NCBI RefSeq assembly: GCF_000143415.4
Contig: NW_003314290.1
Coordinates: forward strand, 62,001 to 126,000
DNA from: Selaginella moellendorffii
Taxonomy: Eukaryota; Streptophyta; Lycopodiopsida; Selaginellales; Selaginellaceae
Direction of reading: 5' to 3'
Length of the DNA stretch: 64,000 bases
Shown here: piece after piece, positions 32,209 to 42,652 of the stretch
Layout: every line of letters starts with the position of its first letter
Numbering within the stretch: the first letter of the stretch is position 1
Translations under genes and position numbers: made by a program
The notes under the pieces: generated by a model
The model's input: only the letters and a program-made list of their open reading frames with translations
What the model was told of the DNA's origin: nothing
The model's database searches: none

Positions 32209-34139
32209 TCAAGCCTCAACTTGCAACTTCTTGAGCAGACTGTGCGTCTCCTCGTTCGCCTCCACTCCCTCCGCCTTCATCCTTTGCAAGAATCCATAGG
32301 CGGGTACCTGCGCATTCACGTATGCCTTGAGCAGCTTGTTCCACACCCCAACCTTGGCCATGTTGCCCGCCTTGCACTTCTCAAACGCGCTCTCCGCCGC
32401 CTTCACGTCCGCCTTCTCCACCGCCTCCTCCAGCCCCTTCCTCGCCGCCATCTCCTTCTCCTTGTCCTTCCTCACCACCGCCTTGGCCGCCTTGCTCATC
32501 TTGATCGGCTCCTTCTCCCAGTCCACCAGCGTCACCCTCAGATCCATCTCGTTCATCTTCTTCTCCAGCTCCTTGATCTCGCACTTCATCCCCTTCTTGT
32601 AGTACGCCAGCAGCAGGTTGTTGTGCCGCTTCAAGTCCACCGTTTTGCTCCGCTTCCACTTGTCCATATGCTTGAACATCGAATCCACCCTCTGCACCTC
32701 CCCTGCCAGCGCCATCGCCCGCTGGAACGCCAGAAAGCTGTTGAATCCATCGCCTGGAACCATCTTGCACTTCTGCCACATCCGCTCCACGTCCGAGATC
32801 AGTCCCAGCTGACCGTAAGCCAGCATCATGTACTCGAACGTCGCCTTCGTCCTCCGGAAGGGCCCGACTTCCATCCGCAGGAGGCTCACCTCCGCCTTGT
32901 CGGTGAGCCCGGCCTTGAGGTAGCCTTTGCAGAGCGTGAAGTAGGAGGTCCCGTCCGGCTTGGCGTTTGGATTGAGCTTCATCTCCTCGAAGATCTTCTC
33001 CATGCCTTCGACGTCCCCGGCCTTGGCCTTGAGGTCCAGCATCACGTTGTACGTGAAGATGTTCGGCTCCACCGCCACGTCCTTGGCCTTCTCCAGCATC
33101 TCCTGGAACTTTGCGTTGTCGCCCTTGTGCTTGTAGAGCTTCATCATGAGGTTGAGCGCGAAGGGGCTCTGGGACAGGAAGCCGGCCTTGTCCATCTCCT
33201 CGAACAGCCCCTCGGCCTTCTTCACATTGTGGAGAAAGACGTAGCGAGTGAGGAGAGCGTTGTACACGGGCCGGGTCTTCTCCTCGGCCGAGAGCTCCTC
33301 AAACAGCTTCTCAGCGGCCGCGATCCCCTTGGACCTCGCAGTTATCTCGAGCTGGAAGGATCTCGCCAACTTGAAGTCTTTGTAATCGGGCTCATCCACG
33401 ACCCACTCGATCATCTAGCAAAGTAGAAGAGAAGTTAAAAAACAGAAGAACGAAACCGAAACTTTTCTTTCTTACCTCCAAGGCATGAGCCATCCGGTTA
33501 GAGTTCTTCAGCCTGTTGATTACCGTCACGATCATGCTCACGGTGAGATCTTTCCCTTCCTCCTTCCACTTGTCCAGCACCGAGGACATACTCTCGTCCT
33601 TCTTGCAAGCAAAGATCCTCGCGAGAAGCTCTTGCTCCAGCTTGTCACTGTGAGCCAGCGTAAGCCGCCTCTCAGACTTCGATTTCTCCACAGACTTCAC
33701 GGTAACCGGCTCGTGCGAGTTCACGTCCTCGTGTTCCTCCTCTTCCTCGTCTTCATCCTCCTTGGTCTCCTCTGGCTCGTCCTCGATCTCTTTTAGGCTG
33801 CTGCTCGATTCGGGCTCTTCAAACTCGTCGCTCTCGGACAGGTCGGAGGCGCTGTCGTGCCTGGTGGCGAAGCCCCGATACGAGAAAGAGAGACCCCGGC
33901 TGGTTTTCACGTAGCTGGTCGCGTCACCAGGCAGCAGCGCTCGAGAGAAGCACCGTCTCGCAAATGCCGCTCTTGAATCCGAGCTCCCTAGTCCCGGTGA
34001 GCACCGAGGCACATTCTTCTCTGTAAAGCACCTGGAGCGCGAGAAAGCAAGCGAGACAATCGAAACCAAGCAAGAAAAGCTCGAAATACCATTTGCGAAG
34101 CGATGAGGAACACGCCGCTGCTCTCCGGACCTTCCACAT
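32209..34139 (-). CDS. Mitochondrial P-class PPR protein, PPR596-like
   Basis: Three exons (34,139-34,090; 34,031-33,476; 33,414-32,209) join to 604 codons with GT-AG introns of 58 and 61 bp. The N-terminus MWKVRRAAACSSSLRKWCF...RGFATRH is rich in Arg/Ser and ends like a mitochondrial presequence. A long acidic region follows (EETKEDEDEEEEEHEDVNSH), then the family segment ELLARIFACKKDESMSSVLD, KWKEEGKDLTVSMIVTVINR and ALEMIEWVVDEPDYKDFKLA. About ten degenerate 35-residue PPR repeats come next (for example RPVYNALLTRYVFLHNVKKA and NIFTYNVMLDLKAKAGDVEG). The layout matches At1g80270/PPR596 and At1g15480. The likely role is organellar RNA processing or editing efficiency. The divergent DnaJ gene starts 428 bp away. 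Confidence 0.87.
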
Positions 34140-34317
34140 TGCGCGCGTGAGCGAGAAAACACACCACAGCGGCGGCGATCACTCGCTGCAGCACCGCGCA
34201 CTCGATCAAACGGCGAAACAGGGCGAATCTAGCAAAAGCGCTTACCAGTTCTAGGACGAGGACGACGACGCCGCTGGCGCTCGCGGCATAGACGAAACTG
34301 GACGAAGAAAATGCAGA

Positions 34318-34340
34318 CCCTAAAACCCTAAGCCCTATAC
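34318..34340. promoter_or_regulatory. Telo-box repeats in the divergent PPR596/DnaJ promoter
   Basis: The sequence ACCCTAAAACCCTAAGCCCT contains two AAACCCTA-type telo-boxes. It lies about 180 bp upstream of the PPR596 start, between two divergent organelle-protein genes. Telo-boxes are common in promoters of plant translation and organelle genes; function here is inferred. Confidence 0.45.
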
Positions 34341-34439
34341 CCTTGGACGCATCAGACCGTTAGAACCTGCGGTTGGATCTACCTTGCCAATGGCCCACTC
34401 ACAAGACGTCACGTGGCACAGGCTGCTCCAGATATTTTT

Positions 34440-34512
34440 TCCCGGCAGCTGTGGGGATTCGAACGCCGGACCTGTTCAAATAAAGCATATGCGCTTGAAC
34501 AGTAATGGAATA
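34440..34512 (-). other. tRNA-like relic with a B-box
   Basis: On the minus strand, TTACTGTTCAAGCGCA (A-box-like) is followed by a TTTAT loop and GCGTTCGAATCCCC, which fits the pol III B-box GTTCGANTC. The T-stem and acceptor stem do not pair well (CGGCG opposite CCCCA), so it is not a working tRNA. It may be a tRNA-derived SINE end or a decayed tRNA gene in the shared promoter of PPR596 and DnaJ. Confidence 0.35.
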
Positions 34513-34567
34513 TCCTTCTAGGGTTTTGCAAAGCCGAGCTATGGCGTCGTGAGGATTGTGCTCGAGA

Positions 34568-36556
34568 ATGGCCATGGCGCCGGTGGCTGGAGCGCTGCCC
34601 TGCAATTCACCGCTCCATCGATGGGACAAGACGGCCTCGGTGAGCTTCTGCGGCGCCAAATCGACGTGGAGTGGCAGAGTTCGTCTCCAGCAGCAGCGGC
34701 AGAGGAAGAGATTTCGGATCTGTGCGGCGGGGGATTACTACGGAGTTCTTGGCGTCCAAAGGGGGGCGAGCAAGCAGGAAATCAAGAGCGCGTATAGGAA
34801 GCTGGCTCGCAAGGTAGGCCAGCTCGTTCTGTCCCGCATTTTTGTGATTGGAGGCAATGATCTGCCGCAGTTCCATCCAGATATCAACAAGGAGAAAGGC
34901 GCAGAAGAGAAATTCAAGGAGATCAGCTCGGCTTACGAGGTAAATGCGTCTCATCCTCATCCGAAAAAGAAAAAAAGTAAGAGTGGTAGAATTTTTCACG
35001 TAGGTGTTATCCGATGATGATAAAAGGCGCTTGTATGATCAATTCGGGGAGGCTGGAGTCAAGGGCTCTCCTGGAATGGGATCTACTGCTGGCGCTTATG
35101 CGGTATGGGATTTGTTTCTCTCCCTCCTTTCTCTTGTTTGATCTCTTTCTTGTTTACAGAGCAATCCCTTCGACTTGCTGGAGTCGTTTTTTGGAGCTGG
35201 AATGGGTGGCATGGGAAACTTTGGAGGCATGGGAACTGGAACAAGGCGGAGAAGCACTGCCGTGCAGGGTGAGGACGTTCGGTAAGCTTGTGAGGAGTCT
35301 TGTAAGTTGATTGACCTCGTCTGGTTTTCTAGTTACGACATGACTTTGGAGTTCTCCGAGGCCATTTTCGGCGCAGAGAGGGAGTTTGAGGCGTCACACT
35401 TGGAATCCTGTCGAGCTTGTGGCGGCTCTGGTGCCGTCTCGAGCACGAGTCGAAGGGTGTGTCCTACGTGCGGAGGGAGAGGCCAAGTAATGCGTACTCA
35501 AGAAACTCCTTTCGGCATGTTTTCTCAGGTTCGAGTATCCGTTTCTATACGTCCTTCGGGATTTTCACACAGCCATCTTTCAGGTGTCTACGTGCACGTC
35601 CTGCGGAGGAGAGGGGGAAGTTATTGCAGATTACTGCCGCAAATGCGGTGGTGAGGGACGAGTACGATTGAAAAAAAGTTTGAAGGTGACTATACCGGCT
35701 GGTGTAGACAATGGCAGCACTTTGAGAGTTCGCGGAGAAGGCGATGCTGGGCTGAGAGGGTATGTTGTTGCCTATCAGACGCGTTTTTTTTCTAATTTGT
35801 CTTCGGTTTCGCAGTGGACCACCGGGAGATCTCTATTTGTATCTAAGTGTCAAGGAAGTTCCTGGCATTCAGAGAGATGGGGTGAATTTGTACTCGACCG
35901 TTTCGATTAACTACACGGACGCAATTTTGGGAACTGCTATCAAGGTACTGTCGTGATGATATCAGTCGGATCGATGTCAAAAGATGGGCTTATAGGTACA
36001 AACTGTAGGCGGGACCATGGACTTGCAAATACCTCCTGGAACACAACCAGGTGACGTTCTCGTGCTTTCAAAGATGGGAGTTCCTCGCCTGAGCAGGCCT
36101 TCTGCGCGGGGGGATCACTTCTTTACAATCAAAATAGTGATTCCAAAGCGGTTAAGGTGACTGAATCGTTTGTCGATATTGGCTATATGGTTTCTTATGT
36201 TGGTTGCTCTTTCATTGCAGTGAATCGGAGAAGAGCCTGATCGAGGAGTTGGCAAATCTGCAAAAGCAGCAAAAATCTCGAAGTCCAATCAAAGGAAAAG
36301 CGCGTAAGTCACACCGAGCAGCTATTTTGCGGTGGCTTAGAAGCTTGGAAACCTGTGCAGGTGTGAACGGAGAGAATGCACAGAGCCAAAGCCAAGGCCA
36401 ACAAGACGAAGAAGAAGATGGTGGAGTTTTGGGCAAGGTGACGAGCGCCATTGGGTAAGTAAAGAACGAGAACAAAGCAAAGAAAAAGCTCGGCTTATTT
36501 CTCTCCGCAGGTCCGCTGCCCAGGGTGCTTTGAGATGGCTACGCGAGAACCTATGA
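34568..36556 (+). CDS. Plastid type I DnaJ/Hsp40 (DJA5/DJA6-like)
   Basis: Co-chaperone of plastid Hsp70. The ATG at 34,568 opens a Ser/Arg-rich transit peptide ([19 protein letters not shown]...[10 protein letters not shown]). The J-domain follows: [27 protein letters not shown], then HPD in [20 protein letters not shown] and [21 protein letters not shown] Gly/Met-rich linker ([17 protein letters not shown]) precedes the zinc domain, which has four CxxCxGxG motifs: [32 protein letters not shown]. The C-terminal substrate domain ([40 protein letters not shown]) is intact. The protein ends [13 protein letters not shown](L). About ten exons with introns of 50-80 bp. The four intact zinc motifs and HPD indicate a functional protein. 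Confidence 0.92.
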
Positions 36557-36989
36557 CACATTCTTTCCTCCTTTTTTGATCGTTTCTACCTTTTTATATC
36601 CAGAGTCGTCAATCAACACCCAGCAGCAGCAAAACGTTTTTCCAATGAATACCGATCGCTGGCCATCTAAACAGGTGAAACTTTCGTGTCAGTTTTCGCC
36701 ATTCTAACCAGTTCTTACAGGGAAGAAGAGAAGAGCACACTCCGTGCCTTTGTATAGCTATTTGCATAAAAGGATATGGGAAAGCCCCCCCACCAGGTGA
36801 TCAAACAATCGTCTCGTAATCGAAGCCCCCGAACTACAACGAAAGCTTTGTGGGTAAGCATCACATTTAAAACGACTACCTTTTTGATCATGAAGATCAT
36901 AAGAAAAAAATGTTGATCTCCACACTTGTCACTGTAAAGCGAAAGATTTGTCATCTTTCAAACGGATCGCGAGAGCTTCTTACCAGCCT
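36557..36989. other. Convergent 3' region between DnaJ and the LRR kinase
   Basis: 433 bp with no gene. The two genes run towards each other here, so the stretch holds both 3' UTRs. Confidence 0.6.
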
Positions 36990-39900
36990 CTACACAGCCG
37001 ACAATGGCGAGGTGAGGTCCGACGATGCCACCTCCGCGCCGCCGCCGCCGCCGCCGCCGCCCCGGCATCCCTCGAGCATGAACACCACCTCGGTCATGGA
37101 GGGCCGGTCGCTGGGATCCGGCGCCGTGCACAGCAGCGCCACCTTCACCGCCAGCAAAAACTCCTCCCACTCGGACGACTCCTGGTCGAAGAGCTCCAGC
37201 AGTCCCGGATCAAACATCTCCGCCGCCTGCCTCCCTTGCAGCTGCCGCTTCACCCACTTGACAATGTCCTCCTCGGCCGAGAACGTCGCGGGCTTCCGCC
37301 CCGTCAGGAGCTCCAGCAGCAGGATCCCAAACCCGTAAACGTCCGACTCTTTGCTGGCCACCCCCGTCGCGCCAGCCTCGGGCGAGACGTAGCCCAGGGA
37401 TCCCCCGGCCGGCGTGGAGGACGAGGACGTCGAAGGGTCCGCCGGGGGCGTCACCGCCAGCCTCTCGACGCCAAAGTCGGATATGTGGGGCTCGAAGTCG
37501 GCGTCGAACTGGACGTTGTGAGGCCGGACGTCGCCGTGCACCACTGGCGGGTCGCACGAGTGGTGGAGGAACTGGAGGCCGCGCGCGATGTTGAGAGCGA
37601 TCAGGTGCCGCATCCGCCAGTCGAGAATGCTCCCGTCCTGGCTGCTGGCCTGCTGCAGCAGCACCGCCAGGTTCCCGTTGGGCATGTAGTCGTAGATGAG
37701 CAGCTTCACGTCGGCGCTGTAGTAGTAGCCGCGAAGAACGAGCAGGTTCTTGTGCTTGAGGCTCCCCAGCCGCTCCGCCTCGCCCCGGAACTGCGGCTCG
37801 TCGATGGAGCCGTCCGGGAGGCGCTTCACCGAGAGGACGCTGCCGTCTTCCAGGCAGGCCTTGAAGACAATGCCGAATCTCGTCCTGCTCAGGACGCTGT
37901 CCTCGTCGAACTGTCGCGTCGCCTCGACAACTTTGGCGTAGGGAATCGGGTCGTGGAACATGACAAGGTTCCCGGTAGGCGTCCCTGTTCCTGGGTCTGC
38001 TTTTCTCTCGTCCTTGTCTCTGTGTTTTCTCAGTAGCAGTATGTAAAGCAGGAAACAAGCGCCTGCCACCAAGACCGTGCCAACCACGACGGCGCCCAGC
38101 ACTGTCGCGATCAAAACTTTCCCACTGAGTTTCTTTCTTGTCGATCGCGAGCACTGCACCACTAGAGGTCTTCCACACAGACGTGCATTGCCTTGAAAGG
38201 AGCTGGCTCCAAACTTCTTGCTTAACGCTGGAGGAATCTCGCCCTGGAGATGGTTGTATGATACGTTCAGCGACCTTAGATTTTCAAGGTTGGCGAGGAA
38301 CGATGGAACTGGTCCTGTAAGACTGTTGACGGAGACGTCGAGCGCTTGTAGATTTACCAGAGCACTGAAACTTGCCGGTATACCGCCAGTAAGATGGTTG
38401 TTTTCTAGACGGATCTGCTGCATCTGTTCTAAACCACCGAGTAGAACCGGAATAGTTCCCGATAGCCTGTTGTTTCCAATATGCAAATACGTCAAATTCT
38501 TGCAGCCGATTAACGTTTCTGGTATCTCTCCTGAGAGCTTGTTGTCCCGCAGTTGCAATCTTTGAAGCTTAGAAAGATATCCTATCTCAGGTGGGAGGGG
38601 CCCGTCAAGCCTGTTATAACTCGCTTCCAAGACCGCCAAGTTGCTGCAGTTGCCGATTTCGGGCGGTATACTTTTTTCCAGAGAGTTGTGCGAGAGTGAC
38701 AAACTTTGTAGCTCTTGCAGCCTGCCGATGGTGAGTGGCACATTTCCCGAGAGACTGTTGTAAGAAAGTGACAGACGCTGCAAACCGAGATTAAAAGTCA
38801 GATGGAATACTTCGCGTCAGTATGACTTCCAGTACCTTCAGCGACAAAATGTTGAGAAGAGAGCTTGGAATTTCACCGGAAAGATTATTCCCTCTCAGAT
38901 TTAGTATCTGAAGCCCTGTCAAAGAGTTCCACGAGTCCGGTAACTTTCCAGAAAGTTTGTTGCCTTGCAGTCTAAGAATTTGCAGCTTTCGGCAGTTTAA
39001 CAGCTCCGATGGAATACTTCCACTGATATTGTTGAAAGAGAGCGTAAGATTGGCCAGCTGACTCAGCGAACCCAGTTCTGTGGGAATTTCACCGTTGAGA
39101 GCATTAACCCGTACATCCAGAACCTGAAGGGTAGTACACCCTGCTATTTGAGGAGGAATGTTACCGGTCAAAGCGTTTCCAGACAAGTTCAGCACCTGGA
39201 GCTGTTTGAGCGCGCCGACGGACGCAGGAATAGGACCCCCAAGCGCGTTGTCTTGCAAAAACAGCTGGGATAATACCGAAAAGTTGCCAAGTGCAGGCGA
39301 GATGCCTCCGATCAGCATGTTGGTACTCAGGAACAGTCTCTCGAGCAAACGAAGCTGGTACAGAGGATCTGGTATAGCCCCAGACAGCAAATTGTGCTCC
39401 AGATCCAGACTCACTAGCTGAGAGCAGTTTCCGAGCGAGGATGGAATCATTCCTGTCAGCTCGTTCCCACCCAGAGCAAGCTTGCGCAGCAGACCAAGCT
39501 CCCCGAGAGATGGTGGTATGGAACCTGTAAGCCTGTTCTTGGAGAGGTTGATATACAACAGCCTGGAACAGTTGGATACCTCTGACGGAATGCCAGCTGA
39601 AAGAAAGTTGATGGACAGATCGAGCGTCTTCAATGATGTGAGTTTCCCGAGTTCGCGAGGAATGCCTCCGGTTAGCCTGTTGTTGGCGAGATTGAGAACC
39701 TGGAGTTTTTGCAGCGCAGCCAAACTCGCTGGGATTTGGCCATCAAAGGCATTGTTGTGGAGATAAATGACCCGGAGATTGGAAGCAGCGGATAGAGAAT
39801 CTGGAATAGACCCATTAAAGGCGTTGGAATGAAGGCTCAACGTATCCAAGGATCCCAGCCTCCCCAAGTCTGTGCATAGGCAACAAGTGAAAGCACTCAT

Positions 39901-40267
39901 CACTCAAAAGAATTTGGGAAAACAGAGTAAGAGACCACATACCGGCGATCGATCCTTGGAGATACATGCGTGGAAGATGGAGCTCCCAGACTCTCCCGGC
40001 GAAGCAACTCACCCCTCGCCATCGACATGGAGCGCCGGCATTCGATGGATTCCAGCTGCTGAGCCTGTCACCTGGATCAATCAAGCCCGCCTTGAAATCC
40101 AGCAATGCCGAAAGATCGCTGTCAAGGCCCCCATCGCTACTCTGTGCCGCCACGATATCGATTCCAAGAAAGAGAGGCGCCGCCGCCAGGAGCAAAAAGA
40201 ATGCTGGAGCGACGCCATCGAGCCAGTCGATCAAAGAATCACCGGGAAGAGCCCTGGAGCCCCGCAT
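36990..40267 (-). CDS. LRR receptor-like kinase, MUSTACHES (MUS/MUL) clade
   Basis: Three exons (40,267-39,943; 39,869-38,836; 38,777-36,990) join to 1048 residues. A hydrophobic signal (PAFFLLLAAAPLFLGIDIVA) precedes the LRR N-cap (DLSALLDFKAGLIDPGDRLS; CRWRGVSC). More than 20 LRRs of the LxxLxLxxNxLxGxIP type follow, then a membrane helix (VLIATVLGAVVVGTVLVAGA) and a kinase domain. NLVMFHDPIPYAKVVEATRQ, YDYMPNGNLAVLLQQASSQD and SSEWEEFLLAVKVALLC match the Arabidopsis MUS clade, which acts in guard-cell wall patterning. The beta-3 Lys is present (VLSVKRL), but the catalytic loop reads HGDVRPHNV instead of HRDxKPxN, as in this clade; DFG is kept. The Gly loop (RTRFGIVFKA) is degenerate. Weak or no catalysis is likely. 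A poly-Gly run follows FMLEGCR near the C-terminus. Confidence 0.9.
37036..37062. repeat. (GCC)n trinucleotide repeat encoding poly-Gly
   Basis: A GCC/GGC run of about eight units inside the last exon of the LRR kinase gene. On the coding strand it encodes eight Gly after the conserved FMLEGCR, in the C-terminal tail. In-frame length variation would be tolerated. Confidence 0.9.
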
Positions 40268-41713
40268 CACCGCATAATCCCGTGCCCGACCGCTGCTAGA
40301 ATCGAAATCCACGCCCGATCACCAATGCCGGCTGGCAAGAACTGCCGATCGATCGGCAAGAACAACGCAGGGGCTGGTCAGGATCATAGAATGTCACATT
40401 TTGGAGCAAGGATCGCGTCCATACCTGGAGGAAATCTCCGTGCCGGCGATCGACATGCAGATTCCACCGCGCCTCCTCATGGCGATAGCGCGCGCCGCTA
40501 GCGTCTCGATCGACGCAAAACCCCTCGCGAATGGATTCAAGCTTCATCCTTCCTCCATTCCACACTTTCTTGAAATATTTCTTCTCTCTCTCTTTCGCCT
40601 TGAGGGCGTTCATCACGTCATTCTAGGAGGCCGGGCCGTGACTACGTGGCGGCCCCATGACCGTGCGATCGCACGGACAGGATGGCAGCCGGCGGTGACG
40701 GCCATGATGGCCTGGAGCTCGGACGGAGGCGATCCAAGACCGTTTATCAATGCCAGTGAAATGTAAATGAACTATGTTGTGTGATTTAATGCATGACCAT
40801 TTTCCTATCAATATAACGTTTCTTTAACATCTGGGGAGATTGGCTGGCATGGGATGTATTACCAAGCGTATATCACGCGTATGAGCCCTGTAGCGACTGG
40901 AACTGGACGTCTCTTTCCCGGCGTATAGAACATCACAACACATGAAAGAGCAAAGCTCTTTACATACCTACACGACGATTTTTTATTTTCCAACATCAAC
41001 ATCAATACGACTAATATCAAACCTTGCAATGGTTTCCAAATTTTTCCCAAGCACACACAATCCACCCAACCATAAAGTACTGACACACAGATTTATACCC
41101 GTTGCTATACGTATAGCATGTGAGTTCCCCCTCGTTTTTACCAAAGCTTCACTTTTTACCGTTCCCGCCACGTCAGCGTATGGACGAGTCGACATCCCGG
41201 GCTATGGTGGTCGAGGGTGCCTCACAGGCACAGTGAAAACGAGCCCTCGAGTTTTAAAACCTTTAGACGAAAAAAAAGGTTAAAGGACGTAGAGGGCGGT
41301 GGTGAAGCCAGGAATCTCTCGAGCAGTGATAGAGATGAAACTTTTTTCTTAAATTCGCGTCGCTAGCGCTCGAGCAATGCTGGTGGGTCGATCGTCCTTC
41401 CTGTAACGCAGTGCGAATAGCGTGACACAAAACAAACTAGGACGGAGTCTTACCTCGCAGAAAGTTTGCTTTTGTAGCCCGACGAAAAAGCCGTGGTCCC
41501 TCTGGAGAACCACCATGAAAGTGTGTAGAAATCCTGTCTGGAGCACACGTATTTTTGTCTGATTAGTTGCGTATCATCGCTCCAGGGAGTTGCAACGAAT
41601 GGATGACGCCATGAATCCTGTGTGCTGGAAGATCCAGAGAACTCAAATCTGTCAAGAGATGGAAAGAGAATACGCTCACTCGGACTTTTTTATTGCTTGT
41701 TAACCGGAAGAAG
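40268..41713. other. Intergenic between the LRR kinase and SDH5
   Basis: No gene recognised. The part to about 40,620 is probably the LRR-kinase promoter and 5' UTR. A 16-bp perfect palindrome (TGCTATACGTATAGCA) lies at 41,103-41,118. The part after 41,500 is SDH5 3' sequence. Confidence 0.55.
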
Positions 41714-42510
41714 TCATTCCCTCTGTTCGATATACGAGCCACTAAGTCCTGAAGTACCAAGCAAGCCAACCTGCGAAACACAAAGTTCCATATCTCAACG
41801 TAAGAAACCAATGAAGAAAACACGAACTTACATCTCCCCACTTCGGTGGAAGCCCGGAGACTCTTTGTTTGAGGAGGACGAGCGTACTTCCCAGCTCCAG
41901 CTCCACTTTCTTCTTCAAGGAATGCTCGTGTTCTCCAAAGGACGACAGGTACTTCACGTACTTGGAGTGTACCGCTTCCAAAGCACGCTGGTGTTGGTCA
42001 GGAAGAGGTCCAGTGTTCTTCACAGAGTACCAAAAACCAAAGTCATGCCCAAGAACTCCCTCCCAGAAACAATGAAACGTACCTCTCCAGACAATCCCAT
42101 TAAATCGTCGATAGACTTCCTCAGCGCGTCCAGAGTGCCGTAAAACGTCTCCACCGCACGGGCGGACGACCACGTATCTTTGAGAATGGTGTGATCGGCG
42201 GTACCCTCGCCGGTGCTCAAAGTCCCCTCGACAATGTTGGCCGTCTTCTCATCGATATCGTACCAGTTGATCGCGTAGAGCTGCTTCAATGCCTTTTTTA
42301 TGGCCGGATCCGAGCACTCTGGGATCGTCCCCGCCGTGGCAAAGCCGCGCCTCCACAGATTACTCGCAGCTACTGCGGCATTTCCAACATAAATTTCGGG
42401 GCGCCATTTGAATTCCAGAAAACTCTAGTACCTGATGATCCTTGGCGATTCCGGGAGCTGGGAGAAGCAAACGCGCGCCAGTGACGCAATGCGCTAAGTG
42501 ACGATGCCAT
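41714..42510 (-). CDS. SDH5: Mitochondrial succinate dehydrogenase subunit 5 (SDH5)
   Basis: Plant-specific accessory subunit of respiratory complex II. Four exons (42,510-42,432; 42,372-42,083; 42,017-41,832; 41,770-41,714) join to 203 residues. The presequence MASSLSALRHWRAFASPSSR...LWRRGFATAG has the RxFAT end typical of mitochondrial targeting. The mature part reads CSDPAIKKALKQLYAINWYD, SSARAVETFYGTLDALRKSI, DDLMGLSGEN, GPLPDQHQRALEAV, KYVKYLSSFGEHEHSLKKKV, ELELGSTLVLLKQRVSGLPP and ends LLGTSGLSGSYIEQRE. The SGEN..PLPD, LKKKVExELG and GTSGL.GSY.EQR blocks match my recollection of Arabidopsis SDH5; other organelle proteins of unknown function are a weaker alternative. The cyclase gene starts 142 bp away on the other strand. 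Confidence 0.86.
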
Positions 42511-42652
42511 GAGAGTGGAAAAAGCCCTAATTGTGCAAGAACCCTAATTTTGCTGTTTATTGACGTCGTCTGATCGAATCTCGCGACGAGCAGTGTCTAC
42601 GTGGACCTTTGTGTGCCTTAAACTAATTTCCCTCCTACAGTTCTTGTTCGCG
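42511..42652. promoter_or_regulatory. 142-bp bidirectional promoter of SDH5 and the cyclase-family gene
   Basis: The two divergent start codons are separated by only 142 bp. The interval contains two ACCCTAAT/GCCCTAAT motifs (42,525-42,547) related to telo-boxes and no clear TATA box. A polypyrimidine tract ending in TACAG (42,631-42,640) just before the cyclase ATG could be the acceptor of a 5'-UTR intron. Confidence 0.6.

Noticed and set aside
32206-33426. 406-codon plus-strand open frame opposite the PPR596 gene
   Set aside because: Its His/Leu/Arg-rich composition is the mirror of the GC-rich PPR coding strand. The minus-strand frame has clear PPR repeats and splices to a conserved N-terminus.
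36948-38178. Long open frames of 362 codons (plus) and 322 codons (minus, other frame) over the kinase domain
   Set aside because: They are shadows of the GC-rich kinase exon. Arg/Gly-rich composition, no domain, and the true frame has all kinase motifs.
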